From: an uncultured Eubacteriales bacterium | GTDB taxonomy: Bacteria > Bacillota > Clostridia > UBA1381 > UMGS1253 | Length of the DNA: 11,806 nt | Direction of reading: 5' to 3' | Assembly: GCA_900550065.1 (NCBI GenBank) | Contig: URQR01000048.1 | Coordinates: 1-11,806, forward strand | Part shown: positions 1 to 7,171 of the stretch, one piece after another | Numbering within the stretch: position 1 is the stretch's first letter | How the letters are laid out: each line of letters opens with the position of its first letter | The notes under the pieces: generated by a model | What the model was told of the DNA's origin: nothing | What the model saw: only the letters and a program-made list of their open reading frames with translations | Databases searched by the model: none | Program-made: the position numbers and the translations under genes

Positions 1-1139
1 CCTGTCAGTTCAACAATATACTGTGTCTTCTCGCCTACTGCGCCGCGAATCATATACATTTTGTAAGTAATCCACTTACCCGACTCGCCTTCCGCAATCT
101 TTCTGTCTAAAATACTGATATTGCTCGAACTAATGCTTAGCGTATTCCTTTTTGTCGTATGAGGCCAAACCGGATCGCGCATTTCAAGGTAATGGCTCGG
201 TTCCACATCCCCCACGCTATCAAGTCTTACTTTTCCGCTAATCACAAAGATATCTTCCGGCGCTACCGTGATATGCTTGTGCAGGGACGGCCACTGTTCT
301 GCGTCTACCTTCTTCACCTCGGCAACTGTGTTGCCCGGCTCCAGCGACCTGTTCAGACTGATATTAGGTTCCTTTACAGATACCCAACCCTTAATGCTTT
401 TATCAATTGTCGTCGCATCGCCATAATCCTCAAAGTTATCGTAAATAACCACGGTCTCCGGTGCAGCAGCCCCAGCTACCGTAAACGTCAGCTTAAAGGT
501 ATTTGTCTTAGTTTTGTCTTCCGACGTAACTTCAACCAAAACTTCTGTCGCCGCGTCGGCAGAAACAGCAACAACACCGTCTGCTTTTACTTCGCCGCCA
601 GCTTTTACAACATACGTCGCAAGCTCCGCAGCAGATGCAAGCACCTTTACCTCTGTTGTGCCCTCCGGCAGCTCAATTGCTTTGTAGCCCTCCGGCTTGC
701 CTTCGTCCGTTTTGCTGAAGTCCGGTACGTCTACAGCAGTCTCGCTGCCAACCTGATACTGTAATTTTGTCAGGTTCGCCGTGCTGTTTACTTTATCTTC
801 CGGGCTTTCTGCGCCCCAAACTACAACGTAGTAGGACGGATCCTTAAGCTCTTTGCCGGTCGTCAGTTTCGTCCAGCTATTATCCCAGCCGTAGTTCGGA
901 ATCTGTACCGTCTCGCCAGCTGCAACCTTCTTATAGTACATGGTCTTGCCGCCGGTTGTAAACTTACTCGTGTTCCAGCCGTCCGGCTTGTTCGGCCAAC
1001 CCTTGCCCTCGCGGTCAACCACGTAAACCGTTCCTGCTTCAGAAACCTTGAACGTCAGCCAGTAGCCGTTGCCTTCCTTACCGTTAAAGTCTGTCTTACC
1101 CCAATAATTAGCCGTTGCACCTTCTGTAAGGTTCGACCC
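1..1139 (-). CDS. Frame-shifted continuation of the giant surface protein, 3' end beyond the window
   Basis: The minus-strand frame whose codons begin at plus positions divisible by 3 is open from about 1175 to the left edge. It continues the modular protein exactly. It completes the third W module (EGATANYWGK, GNGYWLTFKV, YYKKVAAGETVQIPNYG, YYVVVWG). A fifth cadherin-like domain follows (about 788-480, ANLTKLQYQV to FKLTFTVAG), then a third jelly-roll-like segment (about 452-1, VVIYDNFEDYG to YIVELT). These match residues 1594-1721, 1736-1837 and 1200-1360 of the upstream part. About 378 codons are present and the gene leaves the window still open. It has no start signal of its own; internal GTG or ATG codons at 1022 and 941 lack convincing ribosome-binding sites. 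It should be read as the same gene as the frame at 1055-6871, split by a one-base indel. Confidence 0.88.
890..917. repeat. 28-bp exact direct repeat, copy 1 (encodes GETVQIPNYG)
   Basis: These 28 bases are identical to 1771-1798. Both copies encode the GETVQIPNYG strand of the W modules, on the minus strand. The flanking bases diverge at once, so an otherwise diverged module pair keeps one exactly conserved core. Confidence 0.85.
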
Positions 1140-4100
1140 GTTGCCGCAGTTGCGCCCTCGAAGAAAGCGGGTGCATTATCCGCCGTGTAGATAGCAGCGC
1201 CTGCGTTTGTACCATTTGCGTTCCAGTCTTCCCCTTTAGAATAACGTACATACGGGGAGGTAGTGCCAAATACAATTGTGTCCGCACGTACCGCACTCTT
1301 GCTGTCACTCGGTGTCACAGCTTGCGTAATATCTGTTACTTCGCCTACTGCCAAGCCTTCCGGCGTAAATGTAATCGTAAACGTATATGTTGTCGCCTTG
1401 TCTTCAGCAACAGAAGTTACTTCCACAATCGTCAGTTTGTTGGAAGAGAGTGTAACAACGCCGTCCGGCACCACTTCGCCGCTAACCTTAACTGTTACCT
1501 CCGTCTTACCAACAGATGCCGGTGTAGCAGCAACCGTTACCGAGCTCTTCCCTGTCGGAATAGAAATATCATAGTTACCGCCTTCGTTCGTCGGGTCAAA
1601 GTTCGGTACTGCAGTCGCAGCCGTCTCACCATCAAACTGATATGTCAGAGCCGACAGCTTCGCATTACCGTCCAGCGTGTCGGGGTTTACCTTGCCCGAA
1701 TCTGCCCAGACGATATACCAGCCCGGCGCTTCGTACCAAGCGGTTTCATTCGTCCACTGGTCGTATACACCGTAGTTCGGAATCTGTACCGTCTCGCCGG
1801 CTTTATACTCTTTATAGTATATATTGTTGGAACCATCGAGCTTAAGGCCGCTCTTAGAAGTCTTGGTCCAATCCGCAGGCGCATTTATCCACGGTACATC
1901 TATAAATTGAGCGTCATTTCTCGCTACCTGGAATACAGTACAGTCGTCGCTGACCGTAAATTCCAGCCAGTAGCCGTGTCCATCCTTACCGTCATAGTCG
2001 GTTGAATTATAGTATTTCTGCTTCGCCCAATTACCGGCCGGCGAGGAGTTTCTGCCGCTGCGTTCCGCTTTAATAACCGTTGCACCCTCAAAGTAGCTGT
2101 TTGTATTTGAATCTACCTTACGATCAACATCCGTACTATAACGCGAGGTTGTGCCCGGAATCAGGCCGTCCATAACCGCGTATTTACCGCCTACATTAGC
2201 ATTCTGCTTGTTGTCGCCGATCAAATAACCTTCGTTGTCGGTATAAACGCCCTGCGCTGAAGCAGTCTTCAGGTTTGTAACCCTGTTCTTCACCTCGCCG
2301 GCAACCTTATAGGTAACGTCGAACCGGTTCGTCTTTCCGTTTTCTGCAACTACAACATAGCTTACCGTCGAAGAACTGCCGTCCGTTACAGCAATTGTAC
2401 CGTCAGCAAGCGCCTGTCCGTTAAAGATTACGCCGCCCTTTGCTGCCGCGTCCGCGAGCACACCCTCGAGCTTAACAGATGTTGTACCTGCCGGCAGGTC
2501 AACCGTATACGCGCCGCCCTCGTTTGCAGGGTCAAAGCCCGGTACCGCAGCCGCAGCCACCTTATCCGTCGTATACGTTAGGCTGCTCAGCTTTGCATTA
2601 TCTGCAAGCGCTGGAATCTCAGGATCCTTCACGATTTCAACATTGTCAAGGTTGATACTTGCACCAGCTTCTTCCGCTGTAAAGCTCGTGTTGAAATAGA
2701 AGTTGAGTGAATTTGTAACATTAATGTCCGCCAGACTGCATGCTGTCTTCGCCGCAATCCGATTTGTTGCGTTTCCGAACCTATCGGTCAGGCCTTCGCC
2801 TTCCAAAATCACAAGCGCTTCCGAACTTTCTCCGTTCGTGCCGCCGTATGTTACATATAAATCAAAGTCAATCCACTTGCTGGCCTCTGCCTTACCAATT
2901 GACTCGCCTTTAAACAGCTGAATCGAGCCATTGTTAATTTGAAGCCATGAACTTCTCGTACTGCTTGTTCCGAGCACTTCAAGATTGAAAGACGGATTAA
3001 CCGTCGCGCCGTTCTGGCGCATAATTCTACCACTTACGCGCAACGGTGTCTTATCGTAATCACCAATTAGCTTACTGATACGTGGATACCTCTCAACTTG
3101 GCCATTATCCTCTCTCTTTCCAGGAAAGATTGAGACATATGTGTTTGCACTATCTTTTTTCAGTAAAGTATTGTATTTGTAAACGCCGGTCCACTTTCTT
3201 GTATCCGGAACAGCCGTTTCAGCACCATCTACAAACAAGTCTGTATACCCTTCAAAGTCGTCGGAGAACAAAACGTTCTCTGTCGGCTTTGTCGTATACT
3301 CCGGTACAAAAGTCGTACCGTCTGCCTGCAGCGTAGCCGGCTTCCATGCCGCAATCATGCCTTCCTTTTCCGGAACAACAAACGCATCAACCGGCTTTAA
3401 CAGGCCCTGCTGATAGCCCTTGTCACTCGCAGTCCGGATATACGCTTCCGTCGGCACCGCTGTGCCAACAAGACCGCTGTCATACTCTACTGTCGCGAGC
3501 GTATCACCGTTTTCTGCTTTAAACGTAGCATTATAGTAGGTAGCGTGCTTTGCCTCTGCCTTTTCGATTGTATAATCCTCTTCCGCGTCAACAGAAATCA
3601 GGATAAGTTTGTCAACAATCGGGTTTTCGCGTCCCGCGAGGCGGAGTGTAGTAGAGCCGCTCTCCGGAACCGTGATTGTTCCTACCGGTACCCAGTTGAG
3701 TCTGATAATGCTATAGTCAGCATCAGCATCCCGTACAGCAGGGAAGTTAAAACCGCTGTACGTCGTTACGCCGTTATTTGTATTCGTGCTGCCGCCAATT
3801 GTTTTCTCGTCGGTAATTACAAAGAAGCTGTCTCTCCCGTCACCGCCGAGGCCTGTGCCCTTAGCGTAAATCAAATACTGACCCGGCGTATACTGGTCGC
3901 CCGAAAGCGTCCACTTGTAACCTTTGTTTTTGCCGTCGCCGTTTATAATATTTTCATACGTACGGTCACTGATGCCCGCTAAATTAAAGCCCTTTGCATA
4001 CTCGTACGTTTTGTCCGCACTTGTTTCAATCACAACCGGACCCACTGTATCGCCGGAATTTGCCGATACTGCGGTTGCGTTTGTCTCGTCAAGTACATAC

Positions 4101-6871
4101 GAGGTTGTGTTAACCTGCTTTACGCCCCAGTTTACAACCAGTACCGGCGGGTCAGTTTTCGCTCCGCCCCCTTGCTCAACAAAGAACGGAACCTTAACCG
4201 TATCGCCCTGTTTAAACTCAAGCGAGTAGCAATAGTGCAGACTCTTACCATCGCGAATGGATGTATCGTCTTTTCCATAAGCGTTGTCGTTTTCAACATA
4301 AATCGGAACATAGCTAATCTCGCCTGCTTCATACTTCGCGATTTCGTCGCGGAACAGGTTTGTCGTATCCCAACCCTGTGCCTGTGCCCAAGAAGCATAG
4401 TACGGACTCGACGGCTCAAAGTTATAGGGAACCGCCTGCCAATATTTCGTATCAACAACATCGCCCTTATTGTGTTTCTGCATGCCGTCACGCATTATTG
4501 TGTACTTAACCGACTTATCCAAAGCCGTAACACCATCCGGGCCAAGAGGTGCGCTGCTGCTGAGCAATTTCCAGCCGGCGTTCGCATAGTTCGCGCGTGC
4601 ATCTTGGCTCAACAAGTACAGACGGCCATCCTCCGGCGCTACAAAACTGAACATATCGCCGCTGCCCGCATATTTTTCCATCGTTGTTCTTGCGTTTGTT
4701 CTAACAAAGAAATTGGATTCCTTAATCTTTGCGCCCAGCGTCGTAAACGTCCAACCGTCACGGTCAGTGTAAATCGGCAAAGCCGGAGACATCGGCTCGT
4801 CTACCAGCACGATATCCTTACCAACTTCGAGCGTATCACTCGTCAGAACAATCGGATCTTTTACTTTAAACGCAACTGTGTATACGTTCGGCTTTGCTGT
4901 TGTATCTTCCGGTGTAACAGTAACTTTTACTACCGTTTCCGCACCTCTCGATACAGCTACAACACCATTTGTAACCGGCTTACCCTCCGGTGTGCCGTCG
5001 TCGATGGTAATAACAGCATTCGCCTTTTCATGCTGCGTCGTTGCGCCAACCGTTACCGACTTCGTATCGCTCGGCAGTGTAATCGTGCCATAGTCCTTGT
5101 CTTCGTCAGCAGACGAGAAGCCAGGAACCGCCTCCGGCTGCTTATCGCCATACTGATACGTCAACGCAGACAGCTTCGCGTTCTTAGACAGAACAACGCC
5201 GCCGCCATATATAATATGTACGGTATAATTTTCGTTTACCGTGCCGTCCTGCGCCGTAATCTTAATCGTCGCATCTACCGGCTCGCCAGCCAGCGCAATT
5301 ACGCCGCCGTCCTTCTTTTCACCGTTAACATAGACCTCAGCCGTCGCAGTACGAACCTCATAAGGCTCAACATTAAGCGTTACTTCGTCCGTGCCTTCCG
5401 GAACAGAAATCGTGTACTCGCCGCTTGCCACGTTCGGCTCAAAGTCCGTTACATCGTTCGTCGTGCCGTCTACCGTATAGGTAAGCGAACCGATGTTGGC
5501 GTTGCTGGATGCCTCCGGTGCATACATCATAATCGTATCATCATAGTTGATAGATTTTGCTGCGCCGTTGTCCTTCGCCAAATTGCCTGTGTTAAACATA
5601 ATCGGGAGACTGCTGCCCGGTTCAGCTTTTGCGAAGTTGCTCTTGCCCTCAGCCCGCAGCTCCGTCGTCGGCTGACCCGCCTTATCCTTAAGACCGTCGC
5701 CGGTTAACACAGCAGTTGCCGTAACATCATAGGTTACAGGGTCTATTTTAAGTCTAATCTCAAAATTAAACCATACGCCGTTTGTGATACCTTTACCAAA
5801 CTCTACGCCAAACAGCTTTACCGAAGCAGAATTCATGTTCAGAATACCAACTGCCTTATCCAGAGCTCGTCTTGCAAGGATATCCGCAGTTACCGGGCTT
5901 GCACCCGGTGCGTCGTCCTGAATCATAGCCTTACTCTTAATTATAATTTCACGGTTATAATCGGGGGCTTTCCCGTTAGCGTCTGTCAAATGCTTTTCAA
6001 GACGGGGATACTGCTGTCCATCTGTGCCGAACAAAGACACATATGTATTCCCATTCGGTCTCTGAAGCAGCTTTGTATTGTTAAGATAACCTCCAACCAA
6101 AGAGCCCCACTTGCTGGTATTCATCGCGCCGCTTGTATACTCTTCGTAATTATCGTAGAGGAACGCTCCTGCTACTTCGTTGCCGTCAACAAAATTAAAG
6201 GTATATGAATCCTTATTTCCCTTTGCAGACGTCAGCGTAACTACATTGTCGCCAAAGCCAAATTTAGCCGGCGCTTCAAGCTTCGTCGCATTGTCGTTTA
6301 CAAAGAATTCATACTGCGGTATTTTTTCAGTAGGATCGATTACCGAAACCTGATACTTCTTATCAGGATTAAACTCCGACCAAATCTTACCGTCTTTCTT
6401 CACGTACAGAATGCTCAGGTCGTCGGACGGAAGCGTAGCAATCGGCGCAAGTGCGCGCCCGTTAAGAAGACCCGTCCAAACGTAAGCCTTCAAAACCGTT
6501 CTGTCGTACGTCACGCCGCCGGACGTAACCTCGTCCTTAGCAACATTGTCCATGGAAACACTCACCGGCGTATTCTGCGCGCCAGCGGCAACCTCTGCTT
6601 CTGTGTACTTAATATCTGTAAGAACTTCGTCAACATATTTGCCCACCCATAAAACTACGGATGAAGCGCTTGCTGAATTGTTGCTGACCGTCACAGAAGC
6701 CGTCACCTTAGAAGCCGATGCAGGCAAATCTGTGATTGGGCCGTTCGCGTCCGAAAAACTTACATAAGACGCGGTCAACGCATCCGCAGCCGAAGCTGCC
6801 GAAGCAGTCGTTGACATCGTGCCAAGCGCCATGAGCAAGCAAAGCGCCAAACACATATACTTTTTGAACAT
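1055..6871 (-). CDS. Giant secreted modular beta-sandwich surface protein (frame ends at a frameshift)
   Basis: This 1,938-codon frame encodes an extracellular protein. Residues 1-28 are a Sec signal peptide: Lys-Lys, a Leu/Met/Cys-rich core, then an Ala-Ser-Ala cleavage region. An Ig-like N-terminal region runs to about 235. The modules in order are jelly-roll-like 237-452, cadherin-like beta-sandwich (PF12733 type) 458-556 and 564-671, an aromatic 'W' module 674-917, an unassigned region 918-1198, jelly-roll-like 1200-1416, cadherin-like 1425-1524, W module 1530-1725, cadherin-like 1736-1837, and the start of a third W module from 1846. The W modules resemble beta-sandwich domains that accompany polysaccharide lyases, so carbohydrate binding is plausible but inferred. 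No catalytic domain is recognised. Residues 1913-1938 are Arg-rich and unlike the rest: they are out-of-frame readout after a lost base near 1137. The ATG start has an AGGGGG Shine-Dalgarno site 7 nt upstream. Function is otherwise unknown. Confidence 0.9.
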   Translation of the reverse strand: MFKKYMCLALCLLMALGTMSTTASAASAADALTASYVSFSDANGPITDLPASASKVTASVTVSNNSASASSVVLWVGKYVDEVLTDIKYTEAEVAAGAQNTPVSVSMDNVAKDEVTSGGVTYDRTVLKAYVWTGLLNGRALAPIATLPSDDLSILYVKKDGKIWSEFNPDKKYQVSVIDPTEKIPQYEFFVNDNATKLEAPAKFGFGDNVVTLTSAKGNKDSYTFNFVDGNEVAGAFLYDNYEEYTSGAMNTSKWGSLVGGYLNNTKLLQRPNGNTYVSLFGTDGQQYPRLEKHLTDANGKAPDYNREIIIKSKAMIQDDAPGASPVTADILARRALDKAVGILNMNSASVKLFGVEFGKGITNGVWFNFEIRLKIDPVTYDVTATAVLTGDGLKDKAGQPTTELRAEGKSNFAKAEPGSSLPIMFNTGNLAKDNGAAKSINYDDTIMMYAPEASSNANIGSLTYTVDGTTNDVTDFEPNVASGEYTISVPEGTDEVTLNVEPYEVRTATAEVYVNGEKKDGGVIALAGEPVDATIKITAQDGTVNENYTVHIIYGGGVVLSKNAKLSALTYQYGDKQPEAVPGFSSADEDKDYGTITLPSDTKSVTVGATTQHEKANAVITIDDGTPEGKPVTNGVVAVSRGAETVVKVTVTPEDTTAKPNVYTVAFKVKDPIVLTSDTLEVGKDIVLVDEPMSPALPIYTDRDGWTFTTLGAKIKESNFFVRTNARTTMEKYAGSGDMFSFVAPEDGRLYLLSQDARANYANAGWKLLSSSAPLGPDGVTALDKSVKYTIMRDGMQKHNKGDVVDTKYWQAVPYNFEPSSPYYASWAQAQGWDTTNLFRDEIAKYEAGEISYVPIYVENDNAYGKDDTSIRDGKSLHYCYSLEFKQGDTVKVPFFVEQGGGAKTDPPVLVVNWGVKQVNTTSYVLDETNATAVSANSGDTVGPVVIETSADKTYEYAKGFNLAGISDRTYENIINGDGKNKGYKWTLSGDQYTPGQYLIYAKGTGLGGDGRDSFFVITDEKTIGGSTNTNNGVTTYSGFNFPAVRDADADYSIIRLNWVPVGTITVPESGSTTLRLAGRENPIVDKLILISVDAEEDYTIEKAEAKHATYYNATFKAENGDTLATVEYDSGLVGTAVPTEAYIRTASDKGYQQGLLKPVDAFVVPEKEGMIAAWKPATLQADGTTFVPEYTTKPTENVLFSDDFEGYTDLFVDGAETAVPDTRKWTGVYKYNTLLKKDSANTYVSIFPGKREDNGQVERYPRISKLIGDYDKTPLRVSGRIMRQNGATVNPSFNLEVLGTSSTRSSWLQINNGSIQLFKGESIGKAEASKWIDFDLYVTYGGTNGESSEALVILEGEGLTDRFGNATNRIAAKTACSLADINVTNSLNFYFNTSFTAEEAGASINLDNVEIVKDPEIPALADNAKLSSLTYTTDKVAAAAVPGFDPANEGGAYTVDLPAGTTSVKLEGVLADAAAKGGVIFNGQALADGTIAVTDGSSSTVSYVVVAENGKTNRFDVTYKVAGEVKNRVTNLKTASAQGVYTDNEGYLIGDNKQNANVGGKYAVMDGLIPGTTSRYSTDVDRKVDSNTNSYFEGATVIKAERSGRNSSPAGNWAKQKYYNSTDYDGKDGHGYWLEFTVSDDCTVFQVARNDAQFIDVPWINAPADWTKTSKSGLKLDGSNNIYYKEYKAGETVQIPNYGVYDQWTNETAWYEAPGWYIVWADSGKVNPDTLDGNAKLSALTYQFDGETAATAVPNFDPTNEGGNYDISIPTGKSSVTVAATPASVGKTEVTVKVSGEVVPDGVVTLSSNKLTIVEVTSVAEDKATTYTFTITFTPEGLAVGEVTDITQAVTPSDSKSAVRADTIVFGTTSPYVRYSKGEDWNANGTNAGAAIYTADNAPAFFEGATAATGRTLQKVQRLIIGVRQTLTVRKATATG
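1771..1798. repeat. 28-bp exact direct repeat, copy 2 (encodes GETVQIPNYG)
   Basis: Second copy of the 28-base identity at 890-917, in the preceding W module. The two lie 881 bp apart in the same orientation, so recombination between them would delete or duplicate one W plus one cadherin-like unit. They are in different reading frames only because of the indel near 1137. Confidence 0.85.
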
Positions 6872-6878
6872 GAAGATT

Positions 6879-6884
6879 CCCCCT
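6879..6884 (-). promoter_or_regulatory. Ribosome binding site of the giant surface protein gene
   Basis: AGGGGG on the minus strand ends 7 nt before the ATG at 6871. This supports that start, and the signal peptide begins directly there. Confidence 0.75.
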
Positions 6885-6924
6885 CGTTCTAAAAAAATTT
6901 ACGATACTTTAGTTATTTATAGAA

Positions 6925-6966
6925 GCCGTGCGCCAAAACGGCGAAAACGGCAGAACAAAAAAGCCG
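6925..6966 (-). promoter_or_regulatory. Structured 5' leader of the giant gene with competing hairpins
   Basis: The leader predicted from the promoter at 7012-7040 is about 134 nt. It contains a two-tier hairpin: outer arms 6925-6929 and 6947-6951 (GCCGT/ACGGC), inner arms 6931-6934 and 6940-6943 (CGCC/GGCG) with a 5-nt loop. The segment at 6948-6951 can instead pair with 6963-6966, which lies next to a run of T in the transcript. The two pairings exclude each other, as in an attenuator or mRNA-stability element. No known riboswitch consensus was recognised, and function is inference only. Confidence 0.3.
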
Positions 6967-7011
6967 ATTGCCCGCACAACAAAAATTGGCGGGTCATACT
7001 CACTTACCATA

Positions 7012-7040
7012 ATCATATCATAGAAATAGTGCCATGTAAA
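7012..7040 (-). promoter_or_regulatory. Sigma-A-type promoter of the giant surface protein gene
   Basis: On the minus strand a -35 TTTACA (7035-7040) and a -10 TATGAT (7012-7017) are separated by exactly 17 bp. A second, overlapping TATGAT lies at 7017-7022. Transcription would start near 7005, leaving a leader of about 134 nt. A separate promoter here suggests that the giant gene is not simply read through from the upstream regulator gene. Confidence 0.6.
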
Positions 7041-7059
7041 TTCTTAATTCTTTTTAATC

Positions 7060-7068
7060 GTTGCATTT
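7060..7068 (-). promoter_or_regulatory. Candidate regulator site AAATGCAAC, proximal copy
   Basis: The 9-mer AAATGCAAC lies about 20 bp upstream of the -35 of the giant gene's promoter, where an activator would bind. An identical copy in the same orientation is 75 bp further upstream, and a one-mismatch copy lies in the promoter of the neighbouring AraC-family gene. Assignment to that regulator is inference. Confidence 0.3.
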
Positions 7069-7090
7069 TTTTTGATTTTGCTTCAAATCA

Positions 7091-7126
7091 GGCAGTTTCT
7101 TTGTTACTTTTACCAAAATTACTGCC
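7091..7126. repeat. Inverted repeat GGCAGT-N24-ACTGCC
   Basis: Perfect 6-bp arms at 7091-7096 and 7121-7126 lie between the two AAATGCAAC copies, in an AT-rich stretch upstream of the giant gene's promoter. It could be an operator, or a weak hairpin at the end of the AraC-family gene's transcript. It lacks a T-tract on the minus strand, so it is a poor terminator. Confidence 0.3.
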
Positions 7127-7134
7127 ACTGTTTT

Positions 7135-7143
7135 GTTGCATTT
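7135..7143 (-). promoter_or_regulatory. Candidate regulator site AAATGCAAC, distal copy
   Basis: Exact second copy of the 9-mer at 7060-7068, in the same orientation and 75 bp (about seven helical turns) away. Direct repeats are the usual arrangement of AraC-family sites. Confidence 0.3.
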
Positions 7144-7171
7144 CTTTAAATTCCAGTTTTTCACATAGGAA

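Noticed and set aside
159..764. 201-codon open frame on the plus strand
   Set aside because: It is antisense to the frame-shifted continuation of the giant protein, whose minus-strand reading matches repeated modules. The plus reading shows no recognisable domain.
1130..1145. Programmed -1 ribosomal frameshift in the giant gene
   Set aside because: The shift needed is -1, but the local codons (GCA ACG GGT CGA) form no X-XXY-YYZ slippery heptamer, and no stimulatory hairpin was evident. An indel is simpler.
4172..5707. 511-codon open frame on the plus strand
   Set aside because: It lies fully antisense to well-supported modular coding sequence. Its composition (very rich in Arg, Asn, Cys and Ile) is that of a complementary-frame shadow, and it has no convincing ribosome-binding site or domain.
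7074..7089. Terminator formed by GATTTTG...CAAATC after the regulator gene
   Set aside because: The stem is AT-only and short, and on the transcribed strand it is followed by A rather than T residues.
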